A stretch of 64,000 nucleotides of DNA, taken from the NCBI GenBank assembly GCA_030340625.1, contig JAOPHQ010005689.1:764001-828000 (forward strand). The letters are read 5' to 3'. A program made the translations under genes and the position numbers. Positions 22,801-33,795 of the stretch are shown here, piece by piece. Under the pieces are notes generated by a model that did no database searches, was not told the DNA's origin, and was given only the letters and a program-made list of their open reading frames with translations. The number at the start of each line of letters is the position of its first letter. The stretch's first letter is position 1. Origin of the DNA: Merluccius polli. Taxonomy: Eukaryota; Chordata; Actinopteri; Gadiformes; Merlucciidae.

Positions 22801-23245
22801 GCTGCTGAGGCTGCTCATAGCTAGGTGGCTGCTGGTGGTTTTGAGGCTGCTGGGGCACGGCGCTAGGCTGCCTTTGGGTGTGCTTCTGCTGAGGAATGTA
22901 GCCACCAGCTTCATCTGACCCAAGGCTAGGCTGTTGTGGAGCAGATGTGGGCTGCTCTGCATACGACTGGTATATGGGGGTTCTGACAAGACCTTGATAT
23001 CCAAGCTTCCCAGCCAACCCATTCCTGTAAGCTGTATAACATTGCACAAGTGTAAGCGCACAGTTTTATGCATCTTTAATAAAGTTTAAGATTAAACTCA
23101 CCGTTTACTTGGCATACTGCAACAAGTAGACACAATAGCAGTACCCTAGAAGAGAAATCCCAGCTGTTTTAACACATCAACTGCAATACCTAACTGAATT
23201 AAGCATGTTAAAAAGAAATAGAAATTACCTTATTAGTAAAGCCAT
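16861..23245 (-). CDS. PQ1: giant secreted Pro/Gln/Tyr repeat protein (indel cluster near 3' end)
   Basis: Predicted coding parts are 23229-23245, 23102-23145 and 16861-23031 (minus strand). Exons 1-2 encode the signal peptide MALLIRVLLLCLLVAVCQVN. Exon 3 continues in phase with AYRNGLAGKLGYQG and then P/Q/Y/K repeats. Exon 3 holds a unique N-terminal part, then mixed PPSYVPQQQ. Next is a block of variable-Q monomers and about 26 near-perfect 33-bp units encoding PPPSYVPQKQQ (about 21540-22400). After that come five PPSYEPQRQ units (20215-20350) and about 690-bp higher-order repeats (about 17150-19850). It ends QRPPLHFS-stop. The frame is open from 23031 to 17804. Below that, about ten single-base indels (17285-17815) break it before it resumes at 17280-16861. 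If these are assembly errors the protein would be roughly 2,050 aa; otherwise it is C-terminally truncated. The start is the second of two in-frame ATGs, which sits in GCCACCATGG. Confidence 0.7.
17285..17815 (-). repeat. indel-dense copy of the PQ1 higher-order repeat
   Basis: Compared with the next copies (17816 onward), this stretch carries many single-base gains or losses, for example GTAGCCTAGACC, GGGGACCTGC, TTGGGGGCACG, CTAGGGTGGC, GTTGGGGGCTCG and CTAGGCCTGC. The repeats on both sides are nearly free of such differences. The pattern is typical of unpolished long-read consensus in a repeat, though real decay is possible. Confidence 0.6.
17816..19905 (-). repeat. higher-order tandem repeat of about 690 bp in PQ1
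   Basis: The marker TTTTGATGCACGTAGCTAGG recurs near 17853, 18104, 18543, 18794, 19218 and 19469. Spacings are 251, 439, 251, 424 and 251 bp, so the unit is about 690 bp (675 bp once), made of a 251-bp and a 439-bp part. Every length is a multiple of 3 or nearly so, which keeps the PQ frame open. Confidence 0.75.
21541..22400 (-). repeat. 33-bp coding minisatellite in PQ1, about 26 units
   Basis: The unit GGGGCACGTAGCTAGGCGGC plus GGCTGCTGCTTTT (plus strand) is repeated head to tail with virtually no variation. On the minus strand it encodes PPPSYVPQKQQ. Flanking units expand the CAG part to 3-6 glutamines. Confidence 0.9.
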
Positions 23246-23257
23246 GGTGGCAGCCAT

Positions 23258-23420
23258 CGCTCTGGACAGCTACTGCAGTAAATCTGTGCCCTTGGTGCAT
23301 TAGCTATAAGTCCATTGAATTCAGAACTGTCTTAATATAGACCTGTGTCAGCTCAGCTGCTGAAGGTTTGTTTTAAAAGTTATTTACAGCCAATCACATT
23401 CTCCTCTGTCACTGATTGGT
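23258..23420 (-). promoter_or_regulatory. PQ1 core promoter
   Basis: The minus strand has CTATATTAAG (23331-23340), a TATA-like box about 90 bp before the start codon. A CCAAT box (complement of ATTGG, 23415-23419), an inverted CCAAT (23391-23395) and an E-box-like CAGCTG near 23355 lie upstream. The same arrangement is conserved in PQ3, PQ5, PQ7, PQ9 and PQ10. Tissue specificity cannot be read from this. Confidence 0.6.
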
Positions 23421-24243
23421 TTGAAACAAGGTGCAACTCAATCATAATCACTGGTCCTAATTAGTTGGGAGAGCTCTCTTGAATACAGAGTGTCACTTGT
23501 TTTTTCTCCCAGTGGTGCATTGTTTTATTAAAAATGACACTTGTGTTTTCATTTCAATTGGTTTATAACAGCTACCAATATCTTGTATATATACTCCAGA
23601 ATTAAATGATATTGCCAGCACAAATAAGAAAGATGTTTGCAGCCTCGCAAGACAATTGATAACAGGCCTCATATTTTACTTCTACAGACCATTTGTGTCA
23701 TAATGGCAAGCACCAAATGAAACTGCACAGATAGTATCTACTGTAGTGATTTACACCACAAATGTATTATTGATTGGCCCCATCCAACTCCAGCACCATC
23801 TTATTCTTAGTCTAGATCAGGGCAAAAGGGTATGACACCAGTTAAGGAAGATCTTGATTTTCCTCCGACTCAGGTTGACAAAAACGTTGATTAAAGTCAA
23901 TCATTTATGATCCACCCTTGTTTACCCTACTAGAGGATCTGTATAATGCTCATGTGTGATCCACTAGTCAGTGTTTAGTGGGAAAAATTAAGTTGATTAA
24001 AGTCAATGTAGTTCCATGTTTCTGAAGTTCTGCTGCAGTAGAAATGTCTGTTCAGGTGCCAGAGATTACGTGGGTCTAGTTTTTACTGAAGTAAATGTAA
24101 AGATGGATTAAGCTTTAACAGAAGACGCAATTTTGGTTAAAAAAAACACAAAAAACCACACCTATCGGCAACTTAAAGAGCCAAGCTAGTATTCCAGCAT
24201 GCACACTGGCCAAGAACAAGGAAACATTTTAATAAAACCGATT
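23421..24243. repeat. array spacer between PQ1 and PQ2
   Basis: This is the reference copy of the array spacer. It has upstream DNA of PQ1 followed by 3' flank of PQ2. AATAAA for the PQ2 terminal exon is at 24244-24249. No gene is present. Confidence 0.7.
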
Positions 24244-24414
24244 TTTATTATTTTTCCGTAGACAGTCAACCCCATGTCATTGTGGGACCTCCAGTGGCTA
24301 ACCTGAGACCAAATGAAATGTCAGTGAATGACCTTCAGGAAACAAGTGCAGATATTAAACTTCAGATCTTAATGATTGATTTGATATTATGCAGTGGCAA
24401 TTAAGAAAACTTAC

Positions 24415-26141
24415 CCAATTGAAGTCAAGTAAGGTGGTGTACGTTCTGCATTAGGAAAAATGGAGGGGTGGCCGCTGCCGTTGAGGCTGCTGCTTTTGGT
24501 GCATGTAGCTAGCTGGCTGCTGCTTTTGGGGCTCATAGCTCGGTGGCTGCATGTAGCTAGGTGGCTGCTTCTTTTGGGGCTGCTGTTGGGGCACGTAGCT
24601 AGGTGGTGGCTGCATATAGCTTTGGGGCTGCTGCTTTGGAGGCTGCTGCTGGGGCACATAGCTAGGCGGCTGCTGCTGCTGCTTTTGGGACTCATAGCTC
24701 GGTGGCTGCATATAGCTAGGTGCTGCTGCTTTTGGGGCTGCTGCTGTTGGGGCTCATAGCTAGCTGGCTGCTGCTTTTGGGGCATATAGCTAGGCGGCTG
24801 CATATAGGTAGGCGGCCGCTGCTTTTGGTGCACATAGCTCGGTGGCTGCTGCTTTTGCGGTGGCTGCTGCTGTTGGGGCTCGTAGCTCGGTGGCTGCTGC
24901 TGTTGGGGCTCGTAGCTCGGTGGCTGCTGCTGTTGGGGCTCGTAGCTAGGTAGCTGCTGCTGTTGGGGCTCATAGCTCGGCGGCTGCATATAGCTAGGTG
25001 GCTGCTTCTTTTGGGGCTGCTGTTGGGGCACGTAGCTAGGTGGTGGCTGCATATAGCTTTGGGGCTGCTGCTTTGGAGGCTGCTGCTGGGGCACATAGCT
25101 AGGCGGCTGCTGCTTTTGAGGCGGCTGCTGGGGCACGTAGCTAGGCGGCGGCTGCTGGGGCATGTAGCTAGGCGGCGGCTGCTGCTGGGGCACATAGCTA
25201 GGCGGCGGCTGCTGCTGCTGCTTTTGGGCACGTAGCTAGGCGGTGGCTGCTGCTGCTGCTGCTTTTGGGGCACGTAGCTAGGTGGCGGCTGCTGCTGCTT
25301 TTGGGGCACGTAGCTAGGCGGCGGCTGCTGCTGCTTTTGGGGCACGTAGCTAGGCGGCGGCTGCAGCTTTTGGGGCTGCTGCCTTTGGGGCTCGTCGCTT
25401 GGCGGCTGCATATAGCTAGGCTGCTGCTGCTTTTGGGGCTCGTACTGAAGCGGCTGCATATAGCTAGGCGGCTGCTGCTGCTGCTGCTTTTGGGGGACGT
25501 AGCTAGGCAGCGGCTGCTGCTGCTTTTGGGGGACATAGCTAGGTGGCTGCTGCATATAGCTAGGTGGCTGCTTCTTTTGGGGCACGTATCTAGGTGGTGG
25601 CTGCATATAGCTTTGGAGCTGATGCCTTTGAGGCTGCTGCTGGGGCACATAGCTAGGTGGCTGCTGCTTTTGAGGCTACTGCACATGGCTAGGTGGCTGC
25701 TGCTTTTGAGGTTGCTGCTGGGGCACATAGCTAGGTGGCGGCTGCTGGGGCTGCTGCTGAGGCACGTAGCTTAGGGGCTGCTGCTGAGGCTGCTGCTGAG
25801 ACACGTAGCTTAGGGGCTGCTGAGGCTGCTCATAGCTAGGTGGCTGGTGGTGGTTTTGAGGCTGCTGGGGCACGGCGCTAGGCTGCCTTTGGGTGTGCTT
25901 CTGCTGAGGAATGTGGGCACCAGCTTCCTCTGACCCTAGGCTGTTGTGGAGCAGATCTAGGCTGCTCTGCATACAACTGGTATATGGGGGTTCTGACAAG
26001 ACCTTGATATCCAAGCTTCCCAGCCAACCCATTCCTGTAAGCTGTATAACATTGCACAAGTGTAAGCGCACAGTTTTATGCATCTTTAATATCCAAGTTT
26101 AAGATTAAACTCATTTACTTGGCATACTGCAACAAGTAGAC
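24415..26141 (-). pseudogene. PQ2: promoterless, frameshifted PQ copy
   Basis: The exon 3-like part (24415-26041) has the usual N-terminal part, repeats and stop region. After AAGTAGAC (26141) the sequence jumps straight to distal upstream DNA (TTGTTTTTTCTCCCAG), so the first part of exon 2, intron 1, exon 1 and the promoter are missing. The exon 2 donor is also damaged (CTCATTTAC instead of CTCACCGTTTAC). A 5-bp loss near 25935 shifts the frame after PYTS...SLLDLL. A CAG-to-TAG change ends HVQ at about 25676, and further shifts follow. The 3' donor, terminal exon and AATAAA (24244) remain. It cannot make a secreted product. Confidence 0.85.
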
Positions 26142-26870
26142 TTGTTTTTTCTCCCAGTGGTGCATTGTTTTATTAAAAATGACACTTGTGTTTTCATTTC
26201 AATTGGTATATAACGGCCACCAATGTCTCGTATATATACACTCCAGAATTAAATTATATTGCCAGCACAAATAAGAAAGATGTTTGCAGCCTCGCAAGAC
26301 AATTGATAAAAACAGGCCTCATGTGACTTCTACAGACCAGTTGTGTGTCATGATGGCAAGCGCCAAATGAAACTGCACAGATAGTATCTACTATAGTGAT
26401 TTACACCACAAATGTATTATCGATTGGCCCCATCCAACTCATGCTAGATCAGGGCAAACGGGTATGAGACCAGTTAAGGAAGATCTTGATTTTCCTCTGA
26501 CTCAGGTTGACAAAACCTTGATTAAAGTCAATCATTTATGATCCGCCCTTGTTCACCCTACTAGAGGATCTGTATAATGCTCATGTGTGATCCACTAGTC
26601 AGTGTTTAGTGGGAAAAATTAAGTTGATTAAAGTTAATGTAGTTCCATGTTTCTGAAGTTCTGCTGCAGTAGAAATGTCTGTTCAGGTGCCAGAGATTAC
26701 GTGGGTCTAGTTTTTACTGAAGTAACTGTAAAGATGGATTACGCTTTAACAGAAGACGCAATTTTGGTTAAAAAAAAAAAAAAAAAAACGCACCTATCGG
26801 CAATTTAAAGAGCCAAGCTAGTCTACCAGCATGCACACTGGCCAAGAACAAGGAAACACTTTAATAAAAC
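26142..26870. repeat. array spacer between PQ2 and PQ3
   Basis: Short form of the spacer. Its promoter half is missing because of the PQ2-type deletion. It ends at the PQ3 poly(A) signal region and contains a poly-A tract near 26771-26788. Confidence 0.7.
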
Positions 26871-27073
26871 CGATTTTTTATTATTTTTCCGTAGACAGTC
26901 AACCCCATGTCATTGTGGGACCTCCAGTGGCTGACCTGAGACCAAATGAAATGAGTCAGTGAATGACCTTCAGGAAACAAGTGCAGATATTAAACTTCAA
27001 ATCTTGATATTTTGCAGTGCTAATTAAGAAAACTTACCCAATTGAAGTCAAGTAAGGTGGTGTACGTTCTGCA

Positions 27074-30000
27074 TTAGGAAAAATGGCGGGGTGGCCGCTG
27101 CTGTTGAGGCTGCTGCTTTTGGGACTCATAGCTCGGTGGCTGCATATAGCTAGCTGGCTGCTGCTTTTGGGGCTCATAGCTCGGTGGCTGCATGTAGCTA
27201 GGTGGCTGCTTCTTTTGGGGCTGCTGTTGGGGCACGTAGCTAGGTGGTGGCTGCATATAGCTTTGCGGCTGCTGCTTTGGAGGCTGCTGCTGGGGCACAT
27301 GGCTAGTCAGCTGCTGCTTCTTTTGGGGCTGCTGCTGGGGCACATAGCGCGGCGGCTGCTGCTGCTGGGGCACATAGCGCGGCGGCTGCTGCTGCTGGGG
27401 CACATAGCGCGGCGGCTGCTGCTGCTGGGGCACATAGCTCGGCGGCTGCTGCTGCTGGGGCACATAGCTCGGCGGCTGCTGCTGCTCGTAGCTCGGCGGC
27501 TGCTGCTGCTCGTAGCTCGGCGGCTGCTGCTGCTGGGGCTCGTAGCTCGGCGGCTGCTGCTGCTGGGGCTCGTAGCTCGGCGGCTGCTGCTGCTGGGGCT
27601 CGTAGCTCGGCGGCTGCTGCTGCTGGGGCTCGTAGCTCGGTGGCTGCTGCTGCTGGGGCTCGTAGCTCGGTGGCTGCTGCTGCTGGGGCTCGTAGCTCGG
27701 TGGCTGCTGCTGCTGGGGCTCGTAGCTCGGTGGCTGCTGCTGCTGGGGCTCGTAGCTCGGTGGCTGCTGCTGCTGGGGCTCGTAGCTCGGTGGCTGCTGT
27801 GGCTCGTAGCTCGGTGGCTGCTGCGGCTCGTAGCTAGGTGGCTGCTGCTGTTGGGGCTCGTAGCTCGGCGGCTGCATATAGCTAGGTGGCTGCTGCTTTT
27901 GGGGCTGCTGCTTTTCGGGCACATAGCTAGGCGGCAGCTGCATATAGCTAGGTGGCTGCTGCTTTTGGGGCTGCTGCTTTTCGGGCACGTAGCTAGGTGG
28001 TGGCTGCATATAGCTTTGGGGCTGCTGCTTTGGAGGCTGCTGCTGGGGCACATGGCTAGGCGGCAGCTGCTGCTGCTGCTTTTGGGGCACATAGCTAGGC
28101 GGCTGCTGCTGCTTCTTTTGGGGCACATAGCTAGGCGGTGGCTGCTGCTGCTTTTGGGGCACGTAGCTAGGCGGCGGTGGCTGCAGCTGCTGCTGCTGCT
28201 TTTGGGGCACGTAGCTAGGCGGCGGCTGTGGCTGCTGCTGCTTTTGGGGCATGTAGCTAGGCGGCGGCTGCGGCTGCTTTTGGGGCACGTAGCTAGGCGG
28301 CGACTGCGGCTGCTGCTTTTGGGGCACGTAGCTAGGCGGCTGCGGCTGCTGCAGCTTTTGGGGCTGCTGCCTTTGGGGCTGCTGCCTTTGGGGCTGCTGC
28401 CTTTGGGGCTCGTAGCTTGGCGGCTGCATATAGCTAGGCTGCTGCTGCTTTTGGGGCTCATACTCAAGCGGCTGCATATAGCTAGGCGGCGGCTGCTGCT
28501 GCTTTTGGGGCACGTAGCTAGGCGGCGGCTGCTGCTGCTTTTGGGGCACGTAGCTAGGCGGCGGCTGCTGCTGCTTTTGGGGCACGTAGCTAGGCGGCGG
28601 CTGCTGCTGCTTTTGGGGCACGTAGCTAGGCGGCGGCTGCTGCTGCTGCTTGTGGGGCACGTAGCTGGGCGGCGGCTGCTGCTGCTGCTTGTGGGGCACG
28701 TAGCTAGGCGGCGGCTGCTGCTGCTGCTTGTGGGGCACGTAGCTAGGCGGCGGCTGCTGCTGCTGCTGCTTGTGGGGCACGTAGCTAGGCGGCGGCTGCT
28801 GCTGCTTGTGTGGCACGTAGCTAGGCGGCGGCTGCGGCTGCTTGTGTGGCACGTAGCTAGGCGGCGGCTGCTGCTGCTGCTTGTGGGGCACGTAGCTAGG
28901 CGGCGGCTGCTGCTGCTGCTTGTGGGGCACGTAGCTAGGCGGCGGCTGCTGCTGCTGCTTGTGGGGCACGTAGCTAGGCGGCGGCTGCTGCTGCTGCTTG
29001 TGGGGCACATAGCTAGGCGGCGGCTGCTGCTGCTGCTTGTGGGGCACGTAGCTAGGCGGCGGCTGCTGCTGCTGCTTGTGGGGCACGTAGCTAGGCGGCG
29101 GCTGCTGCTGCTGCTGCTTGTGGGGAACGTAGCTAGGCGGCGGCTGCTGCTGCTGCTGCTTGTGGGGAACGTAGCTAGGCGGCGGCTGCTGCTGCTTGTG
29201 GGGCACGTAGCTAGGCGGCGGCTGCTGCTGCTTGTTGGGCACGTAGCTAGGCGGCGGGTGCTGCTGCTGCTGCTTGTGGGGAACGTAGCTAGGCGGCGGC
29301 TGCTGCTGCTTGTGGGGCACGTAGCTAGGCGGCGGCTGCTGCTGCTTGTTGGGCACGTAGCTAGGCGGCGGCGGCTGCAGCAGCTGCTTTTGGGGCACGT
29401 AGCTAGGCGGCGGCGGCTGCAGCTGCTTTTGGGGCACGTAGCTAGGCGGCGGCGGCTGCTGCTGCTGCTTTTGGGGCACGTAGCTAGGCGGCGGCTGCTG
29501 CTTTTGGGGCTGCTGCCTTTGGGGCTCGTAGCTTGGCGGCTGCATATAGCTAGGCTGCTGCTGCTTTTGGGGCTCGTACTCAAGCGGCTGCATATAGCTA
29601 GGCGGCTGCTGCTTTTGGGGGACGTAGCTAGGTGGCTGCTGCATATAGCTAGGTGGCTGCTTCTTTTGGGGCACGTATCTAGGTGGTGGCTGCATATAGC
29701 TTTGGAGCTGATGCCTTTGAGGTTGCTGCTGGGGCACATAGCTAGGTGGCTGCTGCTTTTGATGCTGCTGCTGGGGCACATAGCTAGGCGGCTGCTGCTG
29801 GGTCACGTAGCTAGGCGGCGGCTGCTGGGGCTGCTGCTGAGGCACGTAGCTTAGGGGCTGCTGAGGCTGCTCATAGCTAGGTGGCTGCTGGGGCACGGCG
29901 CTAGGCTGCCTTTGGGTGTGCTTCTGCTGAGGAATGTGGGCACCAGCTTCCTCTGACCCAAGGCTAGGCTGTTGTGGAGCAGATGTGGGCTGCTCTGCAT

Positions 30001-30283
30001 ACGACTGGTATATGGGGGTTCTGACAAGACCTTGATATCCAAGCTTCCCAACCAACCCATTCCTGTAAGCTGTATAACATTGCACAAGTGTAAGCGCACA
30101 GTTTTATGCATCTTTAATAAAGTTTAAGATTAAACTCACCGTTTACTTGGCATACTGCAACAAGTAGACACAATTGCAGTACCCTAGAAGAGAAATCCCA
30201 GCTGTTTTAACACATCAACTGCAATACCTAACTGAATTAAGCACGTTAAAAAGAAATAGAAATTACCTTATTAGTAAAGCCAT
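27074..30283 (-). CDS. PQ3: secreted Pro/Gln/Tyr repeat protein, intact, about 1018 aa
   Basis: Coding parts are 30267-30283, 30140-30183 and 27074-30069. The signal peptide is identical to PQ1, with cleavage likely after VNA or VC. The mature N-terminus YRNGLVGKLGYQGLVRTP differs from PQ1 by A-to-V. The rest is repeats. First come PPSYVPQQQ and PPSYMQP, then about 30 units of PPPSYVPHK plus 2-5 Q (about 28480-29500), in which His replaces the Gln of PQ1. Then follow PQKLQQ-type linkers and about ten PPSYEPQQQQ units (27500-27850). The C-terminus is QQQRPPRHFS. No cysteine is visible after the signal peptide. Donor (exon 3 end 27038), acceptor and poly(A) signal are intact downstream. Localisation is expected to be extracellular; the function is unknown. 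Confidence 0.8.
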
Positions 30284-30480
30284 GGTGGCAGCCATCGCTC
30301 TGGACAGCTACTGCAGTAAATCTGTGCCCTTGGTGCATTAGCTATAAGTCCATTGAATTCAGAACTGTCTTAATATAGACCTGTGTCAGCTCAGCTGCTG
30401 AAGGTTTGTTTTAAAAGTTATTTACAGCCAATCACATTCTCCTCTGTCACTGATTGGTTTGAAACAAGGTGCAACTCAAT
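30284..30480 (-). promoter_or_regulatory. PQ3 core promoter
   Basis: TATA-like CTATATTAAG on the minus strand at 30369-30378, with paired CCAAT motifs at about 30428 and 30453, as in PQ1. Confidence 0.6.
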
Positions 30481-31270
30481 CATAATCACTGGTCCTAGTT
30501 GGGAGAGCTCTCTTGAATACAGAGTGTCACTTGTTTTTTCTCCCAGTGGTGCATTGTTTTATTAAAAATGACACTTGTGTTTTCATTTCAATTGGTTTAA
30601 AACAGCTACCAATATCTTGTATATATACTCCAGAATAAAATTATATTGCCAGCACAAATAAGAAAGATGTTTGCAGCCTCGCAAGAAAATTGATAAAAAC
30701 AGGCCTCATATTTGACTTCTACAGACCAGTTGTGTCATAATGGCAAGCACCAAATGAAACTGCACAGATAGTATCTACTGTAGTGATTTACACCACAAAT
30801 GTATTATTGATTGGCCCCATCCAACTCCAGCACCATCTTATTCTTAGTCTAGATCAGGGCAAAAGGGTATGACACCAGTTAAGGAAGATCTTGATTTTCC
30901 TCCGACTCAGGTTGACAAAAACGTTGATTAAAGTCAATCATTTATGATCCACCCTTGTTTACCCTACTAGAGGATCTGTATAATGCTCATGTGTGATCCA
31001 CTAGTCAGTGTTTAGTGGGAAAAATTAAGTTGATTAAAGTCAATGTAGTTCCATGTTTCTGAAGTTCTGCTGCAGTAGAAATGTCTGTTCAGGTGCCAGA
31101 GATTACGTGGGTCTAGTTTTTACTGAAGTAAATGTAAAGATGGATTAAGCTTTAACAGAAGACGCAATTTTGAAGAAAAAAAAACACACCTATCGGCAAT
31201 TTAAAGAGCCAAGCTAGTCTACCAGCATGCATACTGGCCAAGAACAAGGAAACATTTTAATAAAACCGAT
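30481..31270. repeat. array spacer between PQ3 and PQ4
   Basis: Full-length spacer, nearly identical to 36885-37680. No gene. Confidence 0.7.
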
Positions 31271-31444
31271 TTTTATTATTTTTCCGTAGACAGTCAACCC
31301 CATGTCATTGTGGGACCTCCAGTGGCTAACCTGAGACCAAACGAAATGAGTCAGTGAATGACCTTCAGGAAACAAGTGCAGATATTAAACTTCAGATCTT
31401 AATGATTGATTTGATATTATGCAGTGGCAATTAAGAAAACTTAC

Positions 31445-32859
31445 CCAATTGAAGTCAAGTAAGGTGGTGTACGTTCTGCATTAGGAAAAATGGAGGGGTG
31501 GCCGCTGTTGTTGAGGCTGCTGCTTTTGGGGCACGTAGCTAGGTGGCTGCTGCTGGGGCACGTAGCTCGGCGGCTGCCGCTTTTGGGGCTGCTGGGGCTG
31601 GTAGCTCGGTGGCTGCTGCTGTTGGGGCTCGTAGCTCGGTGGCTGCTGCTTATGAGGCACGTAGCTAGGTGGTTGCTGCTTTTGGGGCTGCTGCTGTTGG
31701 GGCTCATAGCTTGGCGGCTGCATATAGCTAGGTGGCTGCTTCTTTTGGGGCTGCTGTTGGGGCACGTAGCTAGGTGGTGGCTGCATATAGCTTTGGGGCT
31801 GCTGCTTTGGAGGCTGCTGCTGGGGCACATAGCTAGGCGGCTGCTGCTTTTGAGGCGGCTGCTGGGGCACGTAGCTAGGCGGCGGCTGCTGGGGCATGTA
31901 GCTAGGCGGCGGCTGCTGCTGGGGCACGTAGCTAGGCGGCGGCTGCTGCTGCTGCTTTTGGGCACGTAGCTAGGCGGCGGCTGCTGCTGCTTTTGGGGCA
32001 CGTAGCTAGGCGGCGGCTGCTGCTGCTTTTGGGGCACGTAGCTAGGCGGCGGCTGCTGCTGCTTTTGGGGCACGTAGCTAGGCGGCGGCTGCAGCTTTTG
32101 GGGCTGCTGCCTTTGGGGCTCGTCGCTTGGCGGCTGCATATAGCTAGGCTGCTGCTGCTTTTGGGGCTCGTACTGAAGCGGCTGCATATAGCTAGGCGGC
32201 TGCTGCTGCTGCTGCTGATGCTGCTGCTTTTGGGGGATGTAGCTAGGCGGCGGCTGCTGCTGCTTTTGGGGGACATAGCTAGGTGGCTGCTGCATATAGC
32301 TAGGTGGCTGCTTCTTTTGGGGCACGTATCTAGGTGGTGGCTGCATATAGCTTTGGAGCTGATGCCTTTGAGGCTGCTGCTGGGGCACATAGCTAGGTGG
32401 CTGCTGCTTTTGAGGCTACTGCACATGGCTAGGTGGCTGCTGCTTTTGAGGTTGCTGCTGGGGCACATAGCTAGGTGGCGGCTGCTGGGGCTGCTGCTGA
32501 GGCTGCTGCTGAGACACGTAGCTTAGGGGCTGCTGAGGCTGCTCATAGCTAGGTGGCTGGTGGTTTTGAGGCTGCTGGGGCACGGCGCTAGGCTGCCTTT
32601 GGGTGTGCTTCTGCTGAGGAATGTGGGCACCAGCTTCCTCTGACCCAAGGCTAGGCTGTTGTGGAGCAGATCTGGGCTGCTCTGCATACGACTGGTATAT
32701 GGGGGTTCTGACAAGACCTTGATATCCAAGCTTCCCAGCCAACCCATTCCTGTAAGCTGTATAACATTGCACAAGTGTAAGCGCACAGTTTTATGCATCT
32801 TTAATATCCAAGTTTAAGATTAAACTCACCATTTACTTGGCATACTGCAACAAGTAGAC
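31445..32859 (-). pseudogene. PQ4: promoterless PQ copy with nonsense codon
   Basis: The N-terminal exon 3 part (from 32756) is in frame through PPSHVQ, then stops (CAG to TAG, 32416-32418). Further downstream the PQ frame is lost and regained. Exon 2 is cut at AAGTAGAC (32859) and joined to TTGTTTTTTCTCCCAG, so promoter, exon 1 and half of exon 2 are gone, as in PQ2, PQ6 and PQ8. The 3' donor (exon end 31445) and the terminal exon remain. Nearly identical to PQ6. Confidence 0.85.
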
Positions 32860-33600
32860 TTGTTTTTTCTCCCAGTGGTGCATTGTTTTATTAAAAATGA
32901 CACGCGTTTTCATTTCAATTGGTATATAACGGCCACCAATGTCTCGTATATATACAGTACACTCCAGAATTAAATTATATTGCCAGCACAAATAAGAAAG
33001 ATGTTTGCAGCCTCGCAAGAAAATTGATAAAAACAGGCCTCATTTGACTTCTACAGACCAGTTGTGTGTCATGATGGCAAGCACCAAATGAAACTGCACA
33101 GATAGTATCTACTGTAGTGATTTACACCACAAATGTATTATCGATTGGCCCCATCCAACTCCATTTTATGCTAGATCAGGGCAAAAGGGTATGAGACCAG
33201 TTAAGGAAGATCTTGATTTTCCTCCGACTCAGGTTGACAAAACCTTGATTAAAGTCAATCATTTATGATCCGCCCTTGTTCACCCTACTAGAGGATCTGT
33301 ATAATGCTCATGTGTGATCCACTAGTCAGTGTTTAGTGGGAAAAATTAAGTTGATTAAAGTTAATGTAGTTCCATGTTTCTGAAGTTCTGCTGCAGTAGA
33401 AATGTCTGTTCAGGTGCCAGAGATTACATGGGTCTAGTTTTGAACTGAAGTAACTGTAAAGATGGATTACGCTTTAACAGAAGACGCAATTTTGGTTAAA
33501 AAAATATAAAATAAAAAACGCACCTATCGGCAATTTAAAGAGCCAAGCTAGTCTACCAGCATGCACACTGGCCAAGAACAAGGAAACACTTTAATAAAAC
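32860..33600. repeat. array spacer between PQ4 and PQ5
   Basis: Short, promoter-deleted form of the spacer, close to 39213-39950. No gene. Confidence 0.7.
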
Positions 33601-33795
33601 CGATTTTTTATTATTTTTCCGTAGACAGTCAACCCCATGTCATTGTGGGACCTCCAGTGGCTGACCTGAGACCAAATGAAATTAGTCAGTGAATGACCTT
33701 CAGGAAACAAGTGCAGATATTAAACTTCAAATCTTGCAGTGCTAATTAAGAAAACTTACCCAATTGAAGTCAAGTAAGGTGGTGTACGTTCTGCA

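Noticed and set aside
22792..23073. ORF starting MHKTVRLHLCNVIQ at the start of exon 3
   Set aside because: Begins inside intron 2 and uses the other acceptor frame (after CTTACAG). The upstream acceptor TATACAG gives the frame that stays open for the whole exon.
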